A DNA stretch of 16,917 nucleotides, from NCBI GenBank assembly GCA_003118195.1, contig BEXV01003069.1:32971-49887 (forward strand). Direction: 5' to 3'. The notes beneath the pieces were generated by a model that was given only the letters and a program-made list of their open reading frames with translations, searched no databases and was not told where the DNA came from. Both the position numbers and the translations under genes were made by a program. This stretch comes from Hemicentrotus pulcherrimus. Lineage: Eukaryota > Echinodermata > Echinoidea > Camarodonta > Strongylocentrotidae. Positions 1 to 10,270 of this stretch are shown here, in pieces (position 1 is the stretch's first letter; every line of letters begins with the position of its first letter).

Positions 1-3
1 AAA

Positions 4-38
4 AAAAAATACAAAAAATACAAAAAATACAAAAAATA
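4..38. repeat. A-rich 9-bp tandem repeat
   Basis: A nine-base unit (six A followed by TAC) is repeated almost four times at the left edge of the window, followed by further A/T runs. It is a simple low-complexity repeat. It may be cut by the window boundary, so its real length is unknown. Confidence 0.85.
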
Positions 39-88
39 ATTTTTTAAAAAACAAATTTCGTTGGAATTAAACTTTTTATTTAATGCCT

Positions 89-397
89 TTACATAGGGCA
101 TATTATCTTTAAACAAAGCCTACCACCGTCTGTCTCTTGGTATGTCAGTATAAGTACGGTGCAGTTTGTTCTTTGCATAGTCTTACGTGGAATATTACTT
201 ATGTTACTCACAACGACTGACCAGGGTTTGCTCCTCCAAACTAACTCCAATGTGACTGAATTAGGGGTATTCGTCTCATCCTTAATTTTATCGCCCACTA
301 TTAGTTCTTGCGATGAGTCCAGCTTTGTTTGGTTGTCAGAAGTCGGCAATGAGCTTAATTCACTTGAGGGAAGTTTGCAGGAACAGTTTCTACTTTG
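89..397 (-). CDS. unidentified open frame, possible 3' exon or pseudogene fragment
   Basis: A minus-strand frame is open for about 102 codons from just after a TGA at 398-400 to a TAA at 89-91; the first ATG is at 349. I do not recognise the product. It shows no obvious signal peptide, membrane segment or known motif. An AATAAA on the minus strand at 75-80 lies only nine bases past the stop and could be a polyadenylation signal. The segment 107-281 has a diverged duplicate at 421-565. Words such as PWS, VSN and DG-RLCL are kept between the copies on the minus strand, but the duplicate has stops in this frame. The duplicate is instead open on the plus strand, so the coding strand is not settled. 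It may be a repeat-family fragment rather than a host gene. Confidence 0.3.
   Translation of the reverse strand, partial: QSRNCSCKLPSSELSSLPTSDNQTKLDSSQELIVGDKIKDETNTPNSVTLELVWRSKPWSVVVSNISNIPRKTMQRTNCTVLILTYQETDGGRLCLKIICPM
107..281. repeat. tandem duplication, copy A
   Basis: This block and 421-565 are diverged direct copies. Both begin with TTTAAACAAAGCCTA or TTAAACAAAGCCTA, share the CCGTCTGTCT block and a TGTTACTCACA word, and end with GGTATTCGTCTC. Copy A is about 30 bases longer because of an indel near its right end. Compare copy B. Confidence 0.75.
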
Positions 398-420
398 TCA
401 CTTTATTAAAATTCATGAAA

Positions 421-565
421 CCTTAAACAAAGCCTATCTCCGTCTGTCTGTAACTGTGTCAGCTAAACTACAGAGTAGTATGTTAGATGCATCGTTCTCA
501 CAGTTCAGATACTGTTACTCACAGTTATTGACCATGGTTTGTCCCATTAGGTATTCGTCTCTTCC
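421..565. repeat. tandem duplication, copy B
   Basis: Diverged direct copy of 107-281. In this copy the plus strand is open across the whole duplicate (part of a plus frame 159-575), while the minus-strand frame that is open in copy A is interrupted by stops. This complementary pattern means that neither strand can be called coding from the alignment alone. Confidence 0.7.
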
Positions 566-619
566 TCGGATCTGATTTATATGAAGGTGAAATACAGGTC
601 AAACTAGCAGATGGCAGTT

Positions 620-842
620 AGGCTCTACTGTATGATTTGTAGATTGATCTATCCTAACGTAATGATTAATATATCTTCAACTTTGGTGATATTACATATT
701 GGTGGGATGTCTTTGACTATGGCAGCGCGACTAGTATGACACAAGTGACAAGCTGTATTTACAGATTTTTACGCAACACAAAGCTGCTCGTTTTCTTCAG
801 TGTCAAAGAGATACCAAGCATTTATCGGATGCCACAAACCAG
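620..842 (+). pseudogene. degenerate SRCR-like exon, copy 1
   Basis: This is the first of four related exon-like units on the plus strand. It reads FGDITYWWDVFDYGSATSMT at about 680-740, continues to an S-C-x-Y word, and ends with YQAFIGCHKP before the splice donor GTGAGG at 843. The segment between the S-C-x-Y word and YQA is 70 nt here but 69 nt in the intact copy at 7040-7282. A one-base shift therefore puts its two halves in different frames. The upstream ICR word near 630-645 is in yet another frame. The donor is intact and phase 1. I read it as a dead or dying duplicate of an extracellular cysteine-rich domain exon. The SRCR assignment rests on the intact copy. Confidence 0.55.
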
Positions 843-849
843 GTGAGGC

Positions 850-1599
850 GTTTGACTCTTCATGTTGATAGGACTCAAGGAACATGACTTGAACCAAATA
901 TATTATTTTCTTAAAGTTAAAACCTGTTTACAAACAACATTTTTGTTCTTCTATGGCGAACGAAGGTTGTTTTATCAATCTTGCTATCAATATTGGGTTT
1001 CAGTCATATGTATAAACTCCTTTAACCTATTGCCAACGGGAACCGGGTGACTCCTGTATTAAGTCTTTGGGAATGAGAGAATTTAGGAGTCAACAGGTTA
1101 ATCTCCATTATATTTTTGAGGACAAAATTTGTTATATAAATACATCATCTGCTATCACACCATCTGTTAACAGTAAAATAGAATTTATGAAAGAAAACCT
1201 TGGTGTTCATTATTTTTGCCTGATTGTGAAGTACATTCTCACCTGTCCACTTTGTGGGTGCATACTCAATATAGTTTCGGATAAACTGCATTGTGAAAGA
1301 AACGTTGTGGAATCGATCAGAAAAGGTTGATCATCTAGCATATAAGTATTGGTGTGTACTGCAAGGTTCTGGAATCATCAAAATGATAAGAAATTTGGCC
1401 CAGTCTTCGTAAGGTAACAAGCACTGTACACAGACAGATGTATATCAGACTACGCAAACATTCGCGACACGTGCGTTTTAGCTATCACATCCCAATAGAT
1501 AAACTAATTTACCAAATATATCATTTATTAGGCGGTTTCCCGGCAAATTTGTTATCATCATGTATTAGTCAAAACATATTCTCTCACACGATTAGTAAT
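850..1599. other. non-coding, intron-like stretch
   Basis: AT-rich DNA after the splice donor of exon copy 1. Short open frames (for example 1067-1330 and 1438-1623 on the plus strand) begin at non-ATG codons or lack any recognisable motif. I see no convincing gene here. Confidence 0.5.
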
Positions 1600-1666
1600 A
1601 AAAGCTTCCATTTCATTTTTTGAGAGGGAAGCTTTTTCAAAACTGGTCTTTACCTTTAAAAGGTAA
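1600..1666. repeat. two adjacent hairpins
   Basis: AAAAGCTTCC at 1600-1609 is perfectly complementary to GGAAGCTTTT at 1627-1636 (10-bp stem, 17-nt loop). Fourteen bases later TTACCTT at 1650-1656 pairs with AAGGTAA at 1660-1666 (7-bp stem, 3-nt loop). They could form small stem-loops in RNA or be remnants of a palindromic element. No function is known. Confidence 0.55.
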
Positions 1667-2736
1667 CATTTTTCCCTTTTCTATTTGGCATTTGTATTCG
1701 GATTTGTGTTCGGGCCTCATGACATTTGTTATCAGTTTTCTCAGGACATTCAATCGTTTCGGCTTCAGTTTCAATCAAGAAAGATTATTTTAATTTGTTT
1801 AGCTATGTTGGTGGTAGCCATTCATGTGTTGATGTCATCGCAGAGAAGAAATAAGACTGGAACTTATGCTTGAAGTTTACTTGCAATACCAGTTACGTTT
1901 TAATGTAAGTAAGGATTGGAACAACCAAAAGCGAATATTTGCTTGAAGGTTCCGTCATCTTTCGCGTCATTTGATCATTGAAGCCGTCTATTTCGGAAGA
2001 AGGTCTGCAGATTTACAAGGCTTCTTATTTATTCTTATTTAAATTAATGTGTGTTGCTGAAAGGACTGCTGTTGATGAAATATCAAACTAACTCGAAAGT
2101 TATGGAGCACGTTTAAAAGGATTTAAAACAGTTTTTCAGGCTTCCCTTAAAAGTAACATGATTATTATTCATTTATGCTGTTATCGACTCATCACCAACT
2201 AAGCGACTTGCACCCCCCCAAAAAAAAAAAATGACAAAACAAAACAAAAAATATAATAATAACATCCAAAACGCTGTTTTGAATCGAAATACAGACAAAA
2301 ACTGAGCTTTTTTAAAATTAATAGTTCTCATTAGACAAATTATTTCGTGCTGGTATACGGAAATTTTCGGACTTGGAGTATTTGTCAGTGATTGTTTTTT
2401 GTTTGGATATATTTGCACTCGTTATTTTAACAGGTATACTAAGTTAATAAAATCAGGCAAATTAAAATGTTTTTCCAAAAACTTATGGGAAATATGGATT
2501 TTCTTTTGAAAAAAACTTTTAAAAAGGGCACTCAGTACATGTAACTAATCTTTGTAAAAAAGTACATACATGTATAAAAGAAAAGGGCATTTCCAGTAAT
2601 ACCTTATATGATGATCCTAAACATATACATGTAGTATCTTCCTCAAATGTATGCATACATACAAAATGTATGAGCTAGTGTAGGGATTTATTTTGGACTT
2701 CTGAAACTCCCCTTCATATCCATGATTCAACCCTTT
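1667..2736. other. non-coding stretch, no recognisable gene
   Basis: AT-rich sequence with a C7-A12 homopolymer junction at 2213-2231, which could be the tail of an old retroposon. Open frames here are short and carry no recognisable domain. Confidence 0.45.
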
Positions 2737-2772
2737 CATATTAATATTCATATTAATATTCATATTAATATT
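2737..2772. repeat. 12-bp minisatellite, three units
   Basis: CATATTAATATT is repeated exactly three times, followed by a related but diverged CACATTCT/CATATT stretch to about 2796. The unit is largely self-complementary around TTAATATTAA. The apparent periodic peptides on both strands here are products of the repeat, not genes. Confidence 0.9.
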
Positions 2773-2828
2773 CACATTCTCATATTCACATTCTCCCTTT
2801 TCATCCACCATCCTTTCGTCTGTCTATT

Positions 2829-2844
2829 TCTCTCTCTCTCTCTC
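2829..2844. repeat. (TC)8 microsatellite
   Basis: Eight perfect TC dinucleotides, a simple sequence repeat about 55 bases right of the 12-bp minisatellite. Confidence 0.9.
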
Positions 2845-3113
2845 ATTGGTTTCAATGTTCACCTGATGCAGTCAAGCTTATATAGTACAATTTACATATA
2901 CTATGAATAATATTCAATATATACCTTTGTTTATTTTTGAATATTCAAGAATACTTTGTGATGCTGATTTATACTTGTATGGGACTATATGAATATTTAT
3001 TAATTTCTTTTACTTTGCATGGAATGTGTGGAATGCTACATAGAATGCTGTAATGCTTTTACACACCAAAACCTAGTCATTTAGCCAGTATTTATCAATC
3101 CTACAACATGTCT
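2845..3113. other. AT-rich spacer, no recognisable gene
   Basis: AT-rich sequence between the TC repeat and the SINE-like segment, with TGAATATT-like words but no open frame or motif I recognise. Confidence 0.4.
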
Positions 3114-3411
3114 GCTGGGTTGCCTCTGTGGTAAGAGTGCTAGGAATTATCTGTTAGAACCGCAACCCTAACTAGTGTGAAATATAAATGGGCTGTCCGT
3201 TTTTTCCCCCTCTACGAAATGTCAAAGCTGGGGGTGCAGAGCTGCGGCCTTATCGCCGGCAAATACGGTACATGTTTAACCTACACTGTATATTTTTTGT
3301 CACCTGTGATATCGGCACAGCAAGAGTTAAGATCTATCAACCAACCAACCGACACACCAATCAATCCATCCATTCACCAATAGGTCATCAATTAAATAAA
3401 TAAATAAATAC
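3114..3411 (+). mobile_element. candidate tRNA-derived SINE
   Basis: A segment that is GC-richer than its surroundings begins with a tRNA-D-arm-like word, TGTGGTAAGAGTGC at 3127-3140, which resembles a Pol III A box. A weaker B-box-like GTTAGAACCGCAACCC follows at about 3153-3168. A non-coding body with a GCGGCCTTATCGCCGGC-type core comes next, and the segment ends in a (TAAA)n tail at about 3393-3410. A head, body and simple A-rich tail is the usual SINE plan. I could not find a clear target-site duplication, and the B box is poor. Overlapping plus-strand frames at 3177-3403 are probably chance. Confidence 0.3.
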
Positions 3412-4689
3412 TTATTTAAGAGCATTCATAAATGTTGTCGTTTGAAACAGCCTCCTAATACAAATATTGGTAAAGGATGATTGTTACTACAATAGTATTA
3501 TAACCTAAAACATACACAATTTTAAAATACATCTAAAATGTCTCATTCTCGAGATGTACATAAATTAGGATTCACTTATTTCTTATTACCGTACTTAAAT
3601 GATTGGGGGTACGTTTTTATAGTTTTATTTTTAAAAAAGATTTTTCAATGTTTTGCTTACATATGTGTTAGGGATATTATTGAATGACACACTGTATAGT
3701 TGAAGGAAAAGAGCATTAGCAAGCTGATTAAACATCTCTATTGTAGAGTTTGTAGAAATTGATGATCTCATTGAAATGTTAACATCTTGTAACATCCGAA
3801 ACAAACCGTAATATACATCTCACACTGTTGTTCATAACATGCAATAAAGAGTATGTTTTTAAGTGATTTTTAGCTTCATGTTTCACGCTGTTAGATCGCA
3901 TAAGCATTTTTAACTACCGGTACACGTTCTTGAAATAAATAATATAACTTACATAAATTGAGTGGTCGATGAAGAAAAACTTGGTATACATGTATGTGCT
4001 AAACCAATTAAAATTGCACAATTTGTTTCCATAAATGTTACAGAAGTATTTTTCTGCAAACAATTAATGTAACTGAGGTCGATAAGACCTAAAGAAAAGC
4101 AATTAACTTGAATAAATCTATAACGTTAACAGTATGTAACGTCCGAAAAATCAGTGGTGTGACATATGCAAATTATGAGTCAATGCACTGGTTCCCAATT
4201 TGTTGCATGTATTTACCTTATATCATCAGTTGTTATAATAAAATAAGTTTGACCTAAGAAAAAAAAAAACCTATTGAAATACAAACTTGTTATTGTCAAA
4301 ATCCTAATTCAGAGCTATTTCTCACTTTCAAGGGATGCAAAATATGTATTTTTCAAGATAGAAACTCAACAATCTGCATGAATAATCTCTGAAACATATT
4401 CTTAAAGACCCAACATATTTGAAGGTGTAGTTGATAGCAAACGAGTTTTATATCACAGTTATTAGATATGCTATAGTTCACAATAACATTGTAAAAACTC
4501 AAAGTATTCATATCTGGTGAATAAATAAGGAGATAGATTAAGGTCCAGAATTAGCATTTCTCAAAAATATGATTAGTCCTGATCCTAAAAATAAAAGTTT
4601 GAAGTGAGTAAACATAATTTCATTTATTATTTGGACAAATAATAATTTTTCAGAATTTTTTTTCAGAGATTTTCTTCATACATAAACAC
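3412..4689. other. long AT-rich stretch without genes
   Basis: About 1.3 kb with no open frame worth calling on either strand. It contains scattered TACATGTA-like words and A-runs. Its right part lies downstream of the minus-strand LINE and may hold that element's decayed 3' UTR. Confidence 0.45.
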
Positions 4690-6240
4690 ATAACTATCTA
4701 ACGATGAAAATTGGTTCGACTTCTTGTGAAATAATTTTGAATACTAAGATTGGTAAGGAACATGTTCGAAATAGAATTTAGAAGAAGATTATGAAAACAA
4801 AGGAGCCCTAGCACTGCTGTATGATACTGGTAAAAATCAAATATATTCAATTTTTTTGAGCTTGATAACAAAAGAAGAGGAATGAGCAAGATAATGGCTA
4901 CTGGTACAAATACGTAGACCTTTTTTCTGTAATTAAGATAAGATGTTCATTTTTAGTTTGCCACAGTAACCCCTGACATGACGCAATATGATAAATGTGG
5001 TAATACAAGTGCATTATACATGTATAATAAGAACAGAGATGATATGAAAGATATTGTTTCAGTTTGAATAAGATACCAATACATCTAGATAATTTACAAA
5101 TATTATTTTTTTCTTCACATAAGTATCCCATTTTAATTACAGTCAATATTATGCTCCAATAAAATGTACAACATTCATCTTTTTCAAAGGAAAAGAGTCA
5201 ATATAAATGATAATGTCACTCAATGAATTTTATGTTTCAACCATACTATTTAAACAAAATGTCATGAAATTAGCCTCTTTTTTGTAATAAGAAGTATATT
5301 AGCTTTACACGATTTTGAAACTTTACACACATCAAATTAGCATTGTGTTCTAAATCTAAAACATTGGGTTAAGTATAGAATAATGTTGTATCATCTGCAT
5401 ACATTGTACATTCAAATTTGTCAGAGGATTTAATTGTATCATTAACATATAATACAAATAACAAGGGGCCTCGGATAGATCTTTGATGCACACCATGTTT
5501 AACTATGGAACGACCAGAAGTATATTGATAGCGATTATGAAAATAACTCTGAAACCTGTCCAGTGAAGAGGTAAACCCCCTGACACCATGATAAGTAAGC
5601 TTATATGAAAGTATGTCATGACTCACAATATCAAACGTTTTAGAAAGATCCATAAATGTGCCTGTTAATCTATCAAAGCATGCACAGTTGCATGATTTGA
5701 GCGGAATCCATATTGATTGTTGATAATTAAATTATTGCTACTCAGGTAAGAATAAAGACCTATGTACATACATTTTCTAGTATTTTTGACAGAGAAGGTA
5801 ACATTGAAATACGCCTGTAATTTTCAAAAGCATAACGATCATCTTTTTTATGAACAGGAACAAATCAAGCGATCTTCAGTTTATCTGGAACTATTCCAGT
5901 AGCTAAGGATTGATTAAAAATATGTGTCACTAATTTGAAATTTGCATTGATAATTATTTTTAAAATGACAGAATTAATATAATCAAATCCACATGAGTTG
6001 GTATTTTTCAGTTTTTTACAAGTTTCAATATTTTCACTTTTATTTATAGATGTTAGATATAAACTATAAAGAGACAGCACTAGGATTTGTCAGATAATCT
6101 ACAAAATCTGAAGATACAAAACTATCATATTCGATCAATGAAGTAATTGCTTTGGCAAATGAGTTAATGAAATGATTATCAAATTCATTTGCAATTTGTT
6201 TTGGATGACAGTTATCATCACGTATTTAATACTTGGGAAG
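4690..6240 (-). pseudogene. decayed CR1/Jockey-like LINE reverse transcriptase ORF2
   Basis: Read on the minus strand, one non-LTR reverse transcriptase is recognisable in pieces from high to low coordinate. The pre-RT region has HPKQIANEFDNHF (about 6207-6168). The fingers region has KKLKNTNSCGFDYIN and GIVPDKLKIA (6080-5868), then VPVHKKDD and NYRRISMLPSLSKILE. Next come SYLSSNNLIINNQYGFR (about 5750-5700), MDLSKTFDIVSHDIL and RGPLLFVLYVND, and the catalytic box YADD (5653-5369). The thumb and C-terminal part includes LKWDTYV, LSRCIGILFKLKQYLS, NALVLPHLSYCVM and NYFTRSRTNFHR (about 5130-4698). It is broken by a TGA (5867-5865), a TAG (5762-5760), a TAA (5667-5665), the TAA at 5371-5369 and several frameshifts. 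The endonuclease domain is absent. The catalytic YADD survives, but GVPQGSILG has drifted to GVHQRSIRG. It is an old, 5'-truncated, dead copy. Confidence 0.88.
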
Positions 6241-6790
6241 AGAACAAGTCATTAATTCAAAAGGTAACCATGTTATACCAAACAATAATCAACACAATCA
6301 TTGTTTCTGTTTCTACATAATTAGTAACTAAAAGAGCTTTTTTTTCATATGCGGATTATATTAGTGGAGGGTGGATTTTTTTTTTTTTTTAAGACCAAAT
6401 TTCCCATTTAGTTTTTACACGTGTATGTCCCGATCAGAACGACAGATTACCTAAGTCATCTTTATGACAAATTCAATGTCCAGTTATATTTCCCCATTTT
6501 TAGGTTAAATTGAGACTTGCACTTGTTCAATGTTGCCAATAGTACAGTAACCTCATGACTCCATGCATGAATGATATCATAGCGCCCTCCTTTCAGCTTA
6601 ATTTCTCTTTACTCATAATGTTTGCAATGAACAATAAATTAAACTGAAACTTTTTGTCTCTGGCTGATAAGCGCAAAATGGAGTAGTTGTACAATTATGT
6701 TGGCCTTTGGATACGGTCCGTTAAAGCAACCTATATTCACATATCACACCCCCTCTTCATTTGATTCAACTAGATCTAGAACCATTTCAA
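6241..6790. other. non-coding; possible LINE 5' remainder, T15 run and retroposon-like DNA
   Basis: To about 6355 the minus strand may still hold very decayed linker sequence of the LINE. A run of 15 T lies at 6376-6390, which is A15 on the minus strand. It could be the poly(A) tail of another minus-strand retroposon lying at higher coordinates. No coding sequence is supported. Confidence 0.35.
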
Positions 6791-7039
6791 GACACTACAT
6801 GATTTCACTGCTTTATTTATATCTGCAGTGAAACTTTGCAACCCTTTGCGGCACAAAAGTCTCGTAGTTTCAACCGGTGCCTGTTATATCAGTATATGTT
6901 GATACTGCCAGTGCATTTTTATTCTCATTCGGATGCATTGTACCCTTTTACGCGCGCGAAAAAAAAACACACTTTAATAAACATTGATATTTGTATCACA
7001 TAAATAAAGAACTATCTGTTATCATGAGTTGAAATTGAG
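6791..7039. other. spacer upstream of SRCR-like exon
   Basis: AT-rich, with a CGCGCG word near 6951-6957 followed by an A-run. It ends at the candidate splice acceptor before the intact exon. The pyrimidine tract there is weak. Confidence 0.35.
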
Positions 7040-7282
7040 GTAAACTAAGACTTCATCATTACCATTATAATTACGACTGGGCGACATTCTACACCTATTT
7101 CCCGAACATTTGTCGTCAGCTTGGTCTCGGTGATATTAACTGTTGGGATTGGTTTGAACTTAGAAGCGCGACCAGTATGACTTACGTGTACAGCTGCAAT
7201 TACGGTGTTGAGAACCACCTAAGTTGTACATTTTCTACACAGTCAGTAACATATCAAGCATTCGTCGGATGCTACAAACAAG
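7040..7282 (+). CDS. SRCR-like extracellular domain exon, intact copy 2
   Basis: This is an internal exon with no start codon expected. The frame is open for 81 codons from a candidate AG acceptor at 7038-7039 to a GT donor at 7283-7284. Both ends would be phase 1, and 243 nt is divisible by three; symmetrical 1-1 exons are typical of shuffled extracellular domains. The peptide contains NICRQLGLGDI in its first half, then RSATSMTYVYSCNYG, HLSCTF and finally YQAFVGCYKQ. The VCRQLG-type box, the C...L..C pair and the final (V/I)GC match the layout of SRCR domains, which bind ligands on receptors and secreted proteins. However, the spacing is shorter than the usual ~100 residues, so part of the domain may lie in another exon. 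The acceptor's pyrimidine tract is poor. Three relatives (620-842, 9690-9821, 12802-12989) are damaged. The exon grouping is firm; the SRCR name is an inference. Confidence 0.55.
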
Positions 7283-9689
7283 GTTAGGGGAAACATGATT
7301 ACCTAGAGTTAAACAGACATCTTTCTTTTGTTCTGTAATCTAAAAATGAAAAAAAATATATTATCTGTCAACATTTTATATATTCAGGTATTCATGACAA
7401 CAATTAATATCCCATCACGATCTTAAATACAGAAAATTGCGAGGTATACCTTTTTGGTTTACCCTATAAAATGTTTTGGTGTAATACCTAGCATATCGCA
7501 AGCAGCACAAATACAAAACATGTAAAGTGCTTTAAAAAAATGATATTTTAACATTTGAACTATGGCTGTCATATGTTACAATGTCATGTTTTTGTATAAG
7601 CCAATGTCAATGCTGTTTTTCAACTATTTAATTCACAAGGGCAAACGGGCCGCTGAGATGTGTATAAACTTGCAATAGGAAGTCCATTTTGTTGTTGGGT
7701 AATCAAACAACAGACACAATATATATTATAAATCCTTTATATTCGTAGGGTTTTCTTTTAAAACCTGTCCGTCCTGATGTCTACGCTATGTGATCATGAG
7801 TTTGGCTAAAGTCATGACAGTATAATAGAGATCTCTATTTCTGCACACTAAACATTTTATTTCAAATTGACAATGATATACTGTTCCATTGTTGTATCAT
7901 TGTAATTATCAAGTGTGTCTAAAGTTTCGTCAAATTAAAGCAAGAACAACATCATGTTAATATGAAAAGACAGCTATCTTATTTTGACAATGCGGTTCGG
8001 GCCTTTTTTTAGGAGGGGGGGGGGGAGCTCTTTGGTAACGCTTTATTAAAAAAAGAAAAATTTGAAGTAAAAGTAATTTAAAGTAAAAACATTCGATCTC
8101 AGACTATTTACAACAGCTTATGTAGTTTAATTAGTGTTTATCATTAATAACTTAAACTTGTAAAAATGCACTGAAATCTGCAAAATAATTTAGAAACATA
8201 ACATGAATGAAACAATTTATTTAGCAACAGAAGAGTAAGAAAATAAAAAAACCCTTCTTAAAACTTGTGTGAAAAGAGTTCATCTTATTGTTGTACAAAA
8301 ATAAGGTAATTTCAGATCGAGCGAGTCGAGCCTTAAGGAAAAACAAAACAGACTGACACTTTAAAAGTTGACTCAGGAAATATAAATACAAATGGTGTAA
8401 TGTAATTTTTAATAAGAATTTAACATTTATTTGTCCCCTTAAACGAATATTCCTCATAATAAACTTAAAGGGTCTTAAAAAAAAATATCGGTAGCTTTAA
8501 GCAGTCAATATTTGTTTCATATACAACATCATGTGAGTGGATTAACAGAGATGGGAATGTGCGGTGCTTGTCGATTTACAGTAAGTTATTTTGTAATTTA
8601 CACAAGTAATCGTTACAATTGTTGAATTGGTGCACACTTATTTAGACATTGCATTGTTCGGGAAAGTAAAGTTATAAAGTGGCATCTCCATAAATGTCGA
8701 TATAACTGATCATTAGTGAGTATTGAATTTCATGCCTGCAATTCGAACAATTATCAGCCTTGAACCTATATATTTGCGGTATGTAAAGATCTACAGCCCA
8801 CGTAATATGAGAACACCGCGTCTACTATTCATTTTTAGACACACTTTAATGTTTTTTTTTAATTAAGAGGGTCTAATTAATCTCAAACCACAAACCGAGG
8901 TACTTAAAAATAATCATATTAATCAAATTTTAAACACGTTGTTCACTAGCGACAAACGATTTATAGGGAATATCGTTGAGAAATGGGAGTGACTAAATTG
9001 AACGACAAATGGTAATATGATTATTAAAACGTTTGGTCTGCTAGATGTGATAGGGCACATTAAAAATACAACAATGTGTGATTTAGGGTTCTAGCAACCT
9101 TAAAATTTATCAGGCAAGCTTTCATCAACGTTTGATGACTTTCTCAAGCTAAATGATTCTTTAAACAGTTTATCGTTGACTGCTTCCTCGATATCACTGG
9201 AGCAATGATAAGTGACAGTGACTAGCCATATTCTCTACAAGATTAAACATTTTGACCCGGATAAATTATGTCACATTTCCTGATCAGAAGTGTAATTCAA
9301 AATCAATATTATCCCATCAAAAATTGTTTCCAGTATGGAAGTGTTCTACTACCGATGGTTGAGATGGATTGCTTTTTTTGAGGGATCTTGTTTGTTCTTT
9401 CAATCAACCCTTCTGTGTTCTCCGTGTATCCCAAATTAGTAATTGCCAAAATCAGTGCATGTTATCTTGCAGACAATACCTGTTCTTTCTTCTGTAGGTG
9501 ATGTATCCTTTGCATGAAATAGCCTCGGGGTGTTTGGTATTCAAAAGCCAACGCCGATGCCCTCGCTATTAGGAAAGCTCGTTTAACGCGTGAAGCTTGT
9601 TGTATTTAAAAAAAAGGAAAGCTACACAATGTCTTTATTCCTTCTTTTTTTCGTAAAATTGATTACAAAAGGGTTTTCTACAAATATAC
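7283..9689. other. intron-like stretch between exon copies 2 and 3
   Basis: About 2.4 kb of AT-rich DNA with no recognisable gene. It contains a T7 then G11 homopolymer cluster at 8004-8025 and a small inverted repeat CATCAA/TTGATG at 9123-9137. The minus frame 8221-8457 is low-complexity and has no motif. Confidence 0.45.
8015..8025. repeat. G11 homopolymer
   Basis: Eleven consecutive G on the plus strand, just after a T7 run and an AGGA word. It is a slippage-prone simple repeat and possibly a polymorphic site. Confidence 0.9.
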
Positions 9690-9821
9690 TGTTTATAAAT
9701 TGGAAATATTATGCCGTAACACCACATCAATTGTGGCAATTATACAATTTACACACCCAAACATGCACATTTGGTAGAGTGTCAGTGAAACATCAAGCAA
9801 CCATCGGATGCCACAAACCAG
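9690..9821 (+). pseudogene. diverged SRCR-like exon, copy 3
   Basis: The plus frame through here reads TQTCTFGRVSVKHQATIGCHKP directly before a GTGAGA donor at 9822. It matches the 3' third of the intact exon (SCTFSTQSVTYQAFVGCYKQ) and uses the same phase-1 donor. The intronic bases after the donor (GTGAGACGTTT) also match copy 1 (GTGAGGCGTTT). The first half is not convincing: the S-C-x-Y word, the SATSMT box and the ICRQLG box are missing or unrecognisable. A frame is open from 9590, but its upstream part looks like AT-rich chance sequence. Most likely this is a decayed or 5'-truncated duplicate. Confidence 0.5.
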
Positions 9822-9822
9822 G

Positions 9823-10270
9823 TGAGACGTTTAACCGAAGCTAGCTGCATCTAGTAAATAGTTGACAACGGCTCTTAAAACACATGTTTGCATATTTACT
9901 TGCTACCACTAAATCGGTATGCTTATAATCATCACTCGGCATTTGAATGAAATTAACGTTTCCTTCCATGTCATAATTATTTTTAATTTTATGGCTTTGT
10001 CACATTCAAATTATCGTAAAAATAATATATATATATGTACATATACAAAATATTTCAAGGATATTAAACTATTTGCGGTAGAAGATTTTATTAAATTGTT
10101 GTTGACAATGGTTGTCATGAATCTGATCGAGACTGAAAAAAAAAACATTCCGTCGATTCGTCGTCCAAAAATGCAAAAGTGGCAAACGAGTGATCGTGTA
10201 GAGAGTCGAAACAAAACCACCAAAGTGTTGACCGTTAATATATACAATACGATATGTAACAAAAAATGTC
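9823..10270. other. intron-like stretch left of the 80-bp repeat
   Basis: AT-rich DNA. A plus frame of 118 codons (9919-10275) is lysine-, isoleucine- and asparagine-rich, as expected of chance AT-rich sequence, and it runs into the 80-bp direct repeat. I see no motif supporting it as a gene. Confidence 0.4.

Noticed and set aside
159..575. 138-codon plus-strand frame at the left end
   Set aside because: It spans both tandem copies and has no recognisable domain. The same frame in copy A is interrupted by stops to the left, and the minus strand is open in copy A, so calling it a gene is not justified.
1067..1330. Plus frame with a CPLCGC word resembling a zinc motif
   Set aside because: It has a single cysteine cluster with no second half, starts at a non-ATG codon, and sits in intron-like DNA.
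2617..2910. Frames with repeating N-I-N-M or H-I-N-I peptides
   Set aside because: Direct translation of the 12-bp minisatellite, not a protein repeat.
2563..5030. Recurring TACATGTA-like palindromes as regulatory sites
   Set aside because: This word is broadly over-represented in genomes of this type and is scattered without pattern. It helps taxonomy but not function.
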